Both the position numbers and the translations under genes were made by a program. Of a stretch of DNA of 64,000 bases, positions 57,738 through 64,000 are shown piece after piece. Numbering within the stretch: position 1 is the first letter of the stretch; each line of letters opens with the position of its first letter. Source of the DNA: Margaritispora aquatica (taxonomy: Eukaryota; Ascomycota; Leotiomycetes; Helotiales; Discinellaceae); NCBI GenBank assembly GCA_007644065.1, contig VJWN01000011.1, positions 1,360,016 to 1,424,015 of the forward strand, given 5' to 3'. Below the pieces are notes generated by a model. That model ran no database searches. It was not told where the DNA came from and was given only the letters and a program-made list of their open reading frames with translations.

Positions 57738-58439
57738 CGGGTATGCTGGCGTATAGAACTACTTGTTACCAGCTCGCTTTGTTTACACCAGGAAGATTAC
57801 CTTCTAGAGCATTTATACGGAATTGAAACTAGTTCTATCAACTAGGCCAATTCACCTAGCCCGATTAATTGATTGATTTGATTTGATTTGATCTATTCGC
57901 TAACAGCTAGTCTACACCAATCATGTGAAACTTATCCGGCTTGGGCCCGAAAATCATCCTACAGCCCCACAACATCTTCTCTTTCTTTACACCGGAGTAA
58001 CTCTCGGACTTTATTATTTTACTCTTTGAATATCTTTAAAATTTAATGCTATATGCTTTCGTTATAGAACTTTTCCCTAAGTGCTCCGAATTTTTTGAAA
58101 AAAACTCGAATGGTTAGGATCAAACAGAGGGAACAGCCAAATGTAACGACCCTGTCGCTAGTTTAGATTCAGAATACGGTAAATCACTACGTAGTAATTC
58201 CAGGTATATTACTATCAATCATGAATTGCTATCTGAAGTTAAGCCCGAAGCTTCTATCTAAGGAAACCTATTTCGTTATATAGGACCTCTGTTCTCGTAG
58301 AGTCCTCAAAACCAGAGTCCTTAAAATGGAACCCAACTCCGTTCGGGAACTCCTACCAAGATGGATAATCACGTGACCATTCGGCTAGCATAGTCACGGC
58401 CGTAAGGTACGTAGCCTGGCCCGTGTCCTAATCGGGTAC
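57738..58439. repeat. AT-rich decayed repeat DNA, LTR-like start at 58142
   Basis: The composition turns AT-rich. At 58142 the word tgtaacgaccc resembles the start of many fungal Gypsy-type LTRs. No protein-coding part of an element remains readable. The stretch ends where repeat copy B begins. Confidence 0.5.
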
Positions 58440-58692
58440 TGTCAGGAATAAGGTAGCATATGACACACTACCCGTTGACTAGCCTTGATTAGTTTATTTA
58501 CCTTATGAATTTATCTTATCGTATTTATAGGCTCTGAAACTTTAAATCCTTTTAGAGCTTGTTCTGGAGCGATAGAAATTTGTTTCAATTGCCAAATGTT
58601 TTTAGTAATAGTATTATAATAGCTCGGTGTATAGTGGTGATATTATATACTACCACGGTTACTTGATAGCCAGGTCGCTTATACGCTTTTAG
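58440..58692 (+). repeat. LTR-like repeat, copy B
   Basis: This is the same repeat as 52260-52512, in the same orientation 6.2 kb away, with a more AT-rich sequence. Most differences are C-to-T or G-to-A relative to copy A, which fits RIP. It ends before the sequence diverges at tacgcttttag. Confidence 0.6.
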
Positions 58693-59479
58693 TAAAAGAG
58701 GCCACGGGATATAATAAACACCATATCAGCGTCTGAGTTTAATTATATGAAAACCTACCATTGCATCCTCGTTGTAGATTCAAGATCACAAAATTTAAGA
58801 TCCGGATGATCGCACAAGGAGATATTTGCAATTCTTTGCACTTATCATGCCAGAAACATCATCCGCATATCTCTAGCTCTCACCGATCATTGCACCACGC
58901 TTTCATGTTCACAATCAAAGTCTAGCCAAGGATTGATGCTGTGAGAAGCGGGAGAAGAAGAATTTTGAGAGGTTCGTATGCTAAGTTGGTATACCGAGGC
59001 TTTGTGAATGAAATCAATTAAAGACTTAATTCCACCAAAAAGAAGAAGCTGGTCATAATTATTGTTGAATGGACATTACGAACGTGCTCGGGTCATATCT
59101 CATACTGCTGTACCTTATGTACTCAGCCTCGCAAAGTTATATTTCTGTATTTGTGGATCGACGCTCTTTGTATCGTTCAGAATGACGACATGGAGAAAGC
59201 TATGTAGCTGGGCGCTATAAGCTTAGTATATAATGCTATAGTAGTTACTATCGCCTCATCAACAAAGGCTATGGACCAAGGCTTCTTGAAAACAAGAGAG
59301 TCACTAATAGTATGTCTCACTACTAATATTTGTTGCCCCGAATTTGGTAAGGCAACTATTGCTTGCGAAAAGAGAGCTCGCTTCACTACCTGTATACAAT
59401 GTGAACCCGATAACCAAAAGATGCTGGATGTTCCAAGAAATGTGTCTGTTGCCGCTGACACGCGATGTACCCGAATATT
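58693..59479. other. AT-rich flank without a gene
   Basis: About 790 bases of AT-rich intergenic DNA between copy B and the HET gene. Open frames here are short, without family resemblance, and overlap on both strands. Confidence 0.4.
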
Positions 59480-61882
59480 CTATATTAGTTCCATCTGCAC
59501 AAGATCATCCTTAATTCCCTCCGTTTTCATACACTCCCACCCATCCATGAACCCATGCAAATATGCCTCTCCAACTAGTCCCCTACGTTCCTCACCACGA
59601 AGATTCTCATACTTCCTAACACACATCGGGACCGCCGCGCCCGCAAGAGCCCAAATTCCATCTCCCACATCCAGCGATGGGTTTCCAAGCCCCAAATACC
59701 CCCGTTTCGTAAGAAATAGGGTCCTAGTGAGCGTTCCCGCCCGGTCTAGCTCCGTGAGCATACCCGCCGTCCCTCCCTGTACGCGGGGCACCATGTCGGG
59801 CGGGTACTCATGCGGGGAGTCGACCCACATGTATTTTCGCTCCTCTGCCGTCAACAGCGCGGGTGCGAGTTCAGTTTGCATCTTATCCGTCTGGTACCAG
59901 TCCTCGGGCTCTTCGCTAGCAAGGTTCTGGATATCGACAAGCATTTCTAGCTTGGCTTTGTGCACCGGGTTCTCGACGAATTCGCCGTCACAAAATTCGA
60001 TGATGCCCTTGTGGCCGTCGGTGCGCTCAGAGGAGACGTGCGCGAGAGCTATGAAGTAGACGAGGAATTGGGCAAGAGCAGTCATGTAGTCTCCGGCGGA
60101 AGAGCGGTGTCTAATGGCCTGACTGTTAAGGGTTAGTGTTCGCGAGAGAACTTCGTGACGTGATTGCCCAGCGACGTAGTTTAATTTCATGTTTCGGCAG
60201 AGTCGGAGTAGTCCACCGATATATTTGGCTGTCTCTAGGCCACCACACTGTGCGCAAATTGGGACCTGGTAGAAGTTAGATGGGTTTTATGGTTGGAGGA
60301 GCTTTTCATCTCAATCATGCTTCTAGCAGGTACTTCACAGAGAATGAAGAAGCACTCCATAGTCTAAGCAGAAGAGAATGTTACGTACCTTGTCAACCAC
60401 GACGTCAAGCAGCGTTCCAAAGACGGTCAAAACAGGACCTGTCACATGTCGCATCCACCCAATTTGTTGTTCACCGTCCTTAATTTTCGATACTACTTCA
60501 TTGTGATAATGATGAAGCACATCAGTGCCATCCGGCAGAGGCTGCTTAACATGACGGTAAATATTTGAAACGGAGTAGTCCGGAACCCAAGATGGTAATC
60601 TTTCCACCTCTGTCATAGCTGGGTCCTGAACCCTCGTCAGGACTGAAAGGGTACCCGAATGCTCGGCTAACATGGATGCCATCGAGTAGTATACCTCGAA
60701 CGGACTCAGAGAGTAGTCGGGTATTGATTGCTCTATCCATGGCGGTTTGAAGCGGTCAATCAGACCGAATATGCAGTAGACCTTGTCTTGTAGCATTGTG
60801 GCTTCTAGTTTGCGCACCAAACTTAGCGCGTAATCGATGAATGCAAAGAGGCGGCATTCTTGCTTTCGGATTCTGTGTTCCCCAAAGATAAATGTTTGCG
60901 TCTTTGGGTCAATAGCTTCAGGACCTCCTCGAAGAACAAGAGTCTGCAAGGCATACATTGCTTTTCCGTGATCCCCCAGCTCCATGCCGACTTTGGGAGT
61001 GAATGACTCCATTATGGGTTTAAAAATGGAGATATGTCTTTGAATCAGGTTTGACAGACTTCTTAACCGATTCCAGTTAATCTCTACTTTGCCGCAATAC
61101 ATTTCTATGTCTTGCGCCAGAGCCACCTCTTGCAAAACCCAGGCACGGCTCCACCAGCGACATCTACCAAGGAAGTCCTCATAAGCCTGCCAGCGTGACA
61201 CGGGATTCAAGTCGTCCGGGCAGTTGACTCCACGGACGAAGTCTATAAAATCTCTCAGAGGATTCATCCCTGGAATCCGATCTGTTTTCGATTTCTCCTC
61301 GAGCTCGAAAAGGTGTTCTCGAAATTCCAATCGTTGAAGCCATATGAAATCGTCCAGTTCAGGATAGAAAGACTCCACACCCAACCAAACGATGACCTTC
61401 ATTGCATTCGCGTATATATCTCCCATCTGGGCGACCTGCTGGTTTCGCTCTTCAAGGTCATTCTGGTTAATACAGATCGCGTCAACCCACAGAAGTGCCT
61501 CTACATGATTCTCGGCGAATTGGGACAGAGCCTCGAAGATGTTGCGCCCAATATTGAAACTGTGCCCATCGCATTGCGCCTCAACCATAGTGGCATACAG
61601 AGCCTCGGTCGCAGCATCTAGCTGGCGAACTGGAGCGCCCCATGTGTATGAAACTGCACAGTACTCTGGGGCACAGTTGATGGGATGTTCAGTCAATGTG
61701 AAGGATATGGTGGTCTTGGAAGCAGATTCAACAAGTTTCAAGAGTCGGAAGTGACCTTTCCCAGAAGCGAGAGGGGTATGATAAAATTGGGCTAGCTGGC
61801 CTTGAGAAGACGATGGTTCTCTGTCTTGAATACTGAGATCCGTGAGACTAGAGAGTCCCAAGGATTCGTCCTTAGACGCCAT
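59480..61882 (-). CDS. HET-domain protein (759 residues)
   Basis: Model: exons 61882-60389 and 60265-59480, phase 0, over a 123-nt intron with a GTACGT donor. The N-terminal part carries all three HET blocks: YCAVSYTWG (74-82), LLWVDAICINQ (130-140) followed by QMGDIYANAMKVIVWLG, and RCRWWSRAWVLQE. The C-terminal half is the usual long, less conserved helical extension, ending in LVGEAYLHGFMDGW, typical of proteins built as HET plus an effector-like tail. HET proteins trigger incompatibility and cell death after non-self fusion. Members with plain C-termini are common and most have no known partner. The gene is intact and lies among decayed repeats, as HET genes often do. Confidence 0.9.
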
Positions 61883-63312
61883 GATGAACTCTTAGATAAG
61901 TGATAGCTAAGAAAAACTAGGTAGGTTAAGTGCAATAATTTGAGAAGAGGTCTCGATGTAGCTGCCAAAATTGATGCTCCCCTCTGCCTGAGAATTTGTC
62001 GAGGGGATGGCGCAGCAAGGAACCGCACTTTAACAACACCCTGCACTGCAAGCTCTCGGCCAATATCTGCAAGAGCATATGCAGCTTTAAACTGTGTGTG
62101 CACCCGAAAAAGCGGCAAACTGGTTTCGCAAGCCACTGTATTCCAATACCAAGTCATCTCACTTCTACGTCCAGACTTTGCCAATCAACACGTCAAAGTA
62201 GTTTCAATTTTCAGCTACCTTTTCCACGATTTCCTTCGGACGCTGGCATTACGAATGTTTCCCGCTGAAGCAGCTTGTAATGGAATGTATTTTATGAAAT
62301 CCCAGATGAAAAGGATAGTTGCATCGCCTGTTTCTCTTGCGAAACCATATAGTTTCTACCCTTCTATAGAAACTCTATAGGCAAATGTAACATAGTAATA
62401 GCAACACTATATATTCTTTTCACCTGCTTATTGCTACATCATTACTAGCAGTCACCGCTCTGAAACGTATCAAAGCGAAAATGTCGAGGCGCATTACTCC
62501 TTATCTTATTGTTAGTACATTGAACTAGCTACCACGTAAACCAGGTAGCTTTGGGAGGGAGAACGAGAGAGCTGGGGACTTTCCCGAAGCGACAGGTAGA
62601 CTTTGGAACACGAAAGAAAAACAGAATGAGAGCGGCAATAACTGTGTGCCTCAGTCAATTATTTTGTGCGGAGGAAAATGATAATAGAAGCACTGGCTTT
62701 AGGATGATAAGTATTGTAAAAGCTGAGAAGTAGAAGGTGACGATGAATTGGAGTGGACGAATACAAAATAAACTTCTATACATCTGAACTCTCTCTCCAA
62801 TCAACACTAAAGCCCAATGTACATCTCTTGAAAGTAGGATAGGCTAGTTAATTTGGAAATATGAAGATCGTGATTAAGCCTGAATCATGATAAGCCTGAA
62901 TCATGACTTCTAACTAAAACGGGAAAATAACATTTTAGATCCTCAGCATCTCTAAGTGACTGGAGGTCGAGACAAATATCGAAGTGTGAGGGCCTATAAC
63001 TCGGATATTGTTTTCCGGGTTTAGGTTGTCGCGAACATTTAATGTCGTTGGTCGCAGTGAACTCTTGACTTGGGTTATTAAGGATACTGATCTAATGTTG
63101 TAGTTACTGGAGGTTGTTGATTTAGCCCCATTCTCCTCAGTCTATGGTCGTACGTGAAAGAAGCGCATATTTTTGAAATTATAACCTTGTCAATGGAAAG
63201 CGAAATCCAGAGATTGGTTTCAAGGATCTCACGGCTGAGATGAGCTTAGGATTTTAGAAATAGCTAGCACTTGTTAGCTGCTATCGCATACATCCGGAGT
63301 CCCGCATTTCCC
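61883..63312. other. Intergenic, with a 15-base direct repeat near 62876
   Basis: About 1.4 kb without a supported gene. The word aagcctgaatcatga occurs twice, one base apart, near 62876-62906. Plus-strand frames at 61940-62380 and 62551-62733 have no family resemblance. Confidence 0.4.
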
Positions 63313-63966
63313 CTAACTCTTTCCCCTCAAATACTCTCTCGCCTCCATCAACGCCTTTCCCAATCTATTCTCACCCCAATGCTCCCGAAAGTGCATCGCA
63401 TGTTTCGCCGTATACCCAATCCCCCACACCCGATCCCTCGAAGCCGCCTCGACTAATAATCTCTCCCCAGTCGCTAGCAACTTGCCCCTCAATTTTGGGT
63501 TCTGCCCGAACTTTGCAATTGAGCCTGCGAGCACGACGTCACTCTTGACCTCGTCCCAGCTCTCGGCGACGAATCCGGTAACTAGTTTGCCGAGACGCTT
63601 TTGCTCTTTGGGCGAGGGGCTGGCGAGGACTAGGGATTGGGTGGCGAGATCGTGGAAACGGGCGGCTTTGCAGAACATCATGAACTGTTCGGCGCAGTTG
63701 AATGTAATGGTGCTGTCCTCGTCGACGTTGTTGTCGTGGTGATTGTGATTTATTTCGTGGCCGACAAGGGACGAGATCTCGGCTATGCTGACTGTAAAGG
63801 TGGAGGGAAACCATTGGCAGAACTCGCCGTTTGTTGTGTCTGGCATGTAAAAGAAGAGCGGCTCATCACTGGTGCCTTTGCAGCCTTGCTGTGGCTGCAG
63901 TGTGTTTTGGGTTTTTGCAGCAGAGGCAGCGCGGCCCTTCTTGTGTGGATTTTCGTGTGGATTCAT
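63313..63966 (-). CDS. NADAR (YbiA-like) domain protein (217 residues)
   Basis: An intronless frame, starting 34 bases from the window end. The domain shows FCQWFPSTF, CAEQFMMFCKAARFHD and VEAASRDRVWGIGYT, then W-G-x-N-R-L-G-K-A-L-M-E, which together are the signature of the NADAR/DUF1768 family. Relatives remove ribosyl groups from damaged or modified nucleotides and riboflavin intermediates, and some act on ADP-ribose. An insertion of His/Asn/Asp residues (HNHHDNN) before the central motif is longer than usual and probably a loop. The N-terminal 35 residues are Lys/Gln-rich. No signal peptide is seen. Confidence 0.85.
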   Translation of the reverse strand: MNPHENPHKKGRAASAAKTQNTLQPQQGCKGTSDEPLFFYMPDTTNGEFCQWFPSTFTVSIAEISSLVGHEINHNHHDNNVDEDSTITFNCAEQFMMFCKAARFHDLATQSLVLASPSPKEQKRLGKLVTGFVAESWDEVKSDVVLAGSIAKFGQNPKLRGKLLATGERLLVEAASRDRVWGIGYTAKHAMHFREHWGENRLGKALMEAREYLRGKS

Positions 63967-64000
63967 GGTGGTTGAACTCTGGTTATTGGTGTTTGGTGTG

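Noticed and set aside
59480..60190. A separate gene downstream of the HET gene
   Set aside because: A GTACGT...CCAG intron joins it in phase 0 to the HET frame, giving the usual long HET C-terminal extension.

Overview
This is nuclear DNA from a filamentous ascomycete (Pezizomycotina). The evidence is short GT-AG introns of about 45-125 nt, fungus-restricted families (HET domain, Clr5-ankyrin, CFEM-like cysteine pattern, M35 deuterolysin, Ole1-type desaturase with C-terminal cytochrome b5), and AT-rich tracts that look like repeats decayed by repeat-induced point mutation (RIP). A Leotiomycetes member is my guess and is not proven. Gene models were built by hand by joining open frames at splice sites that restore family alignments. 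No tRNA, rRNA or CRISPR was recognised.

Layout. 1-2850: an AT-rich decayed tract and a 5'-truncated gene bracketed by two copies of a short terminal-inverted-repeat element. 3.4-8.7 kb: three tandem minus-strand paralogs of an unrecognised coiled-coil family; the first has three in-frame stops and no visible frameshift, and the other two share a rare GC-AG intron. 10-14 kb: secreted hydrolases, an M35 metalloprotease and a histidine-acid-phosphatase-like protein with altered catalytic motifs. 15-19.7 kb: NmrA-like reductase, mitochondrial NAD(H) kinase (POS5-like) and an LPI/LPA-type acyltransferase. 20.6-25.3 kb: a coiled-coil hypothetical, a CFEM-like single-pass membrane protein and a small bZIP-like gene. 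25.7-30 kb: a 763-residue protein with an internal duplication, and a DUF89/ARMT1 family phosphatase (HRT2-like, six exons). 31.5-34.6 kb: a decayed gene and a secreted/membrane glycoprotein.

36.3-40.7 kb: the delta-9 stearoyl-CoA desaturase and a male-sterility-type NAD-binding reductase. Either could work on fatty acyl substrates, but nothing shows that they act together. 43-51 kb: a DUF7053-like protein and a 2002-residue DH-domain (Rho GEF-like) protein, which becomes one gene once a 50-nt intron is removed. 52.2-62 kb looks like an accessory compartment: a Clr5-ankyrin gene, a small membrane protein and a HET-domain gene lie among AT-rich LTR-like repeats. The window ends with a NADAR (YbiA-like) gene.

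The genes do not form one recognisable cluster. Housekeeping metabolism alternates with accessory genes (HET, Clr5-ankyrin, tandem coiled-coil array) next to decayed mobile DNA. The least explained signals are the tandem coiled-coil array, the duplicated HGFDTG motif protein, and the pair of related repeats bracketing the ankyrin gene.
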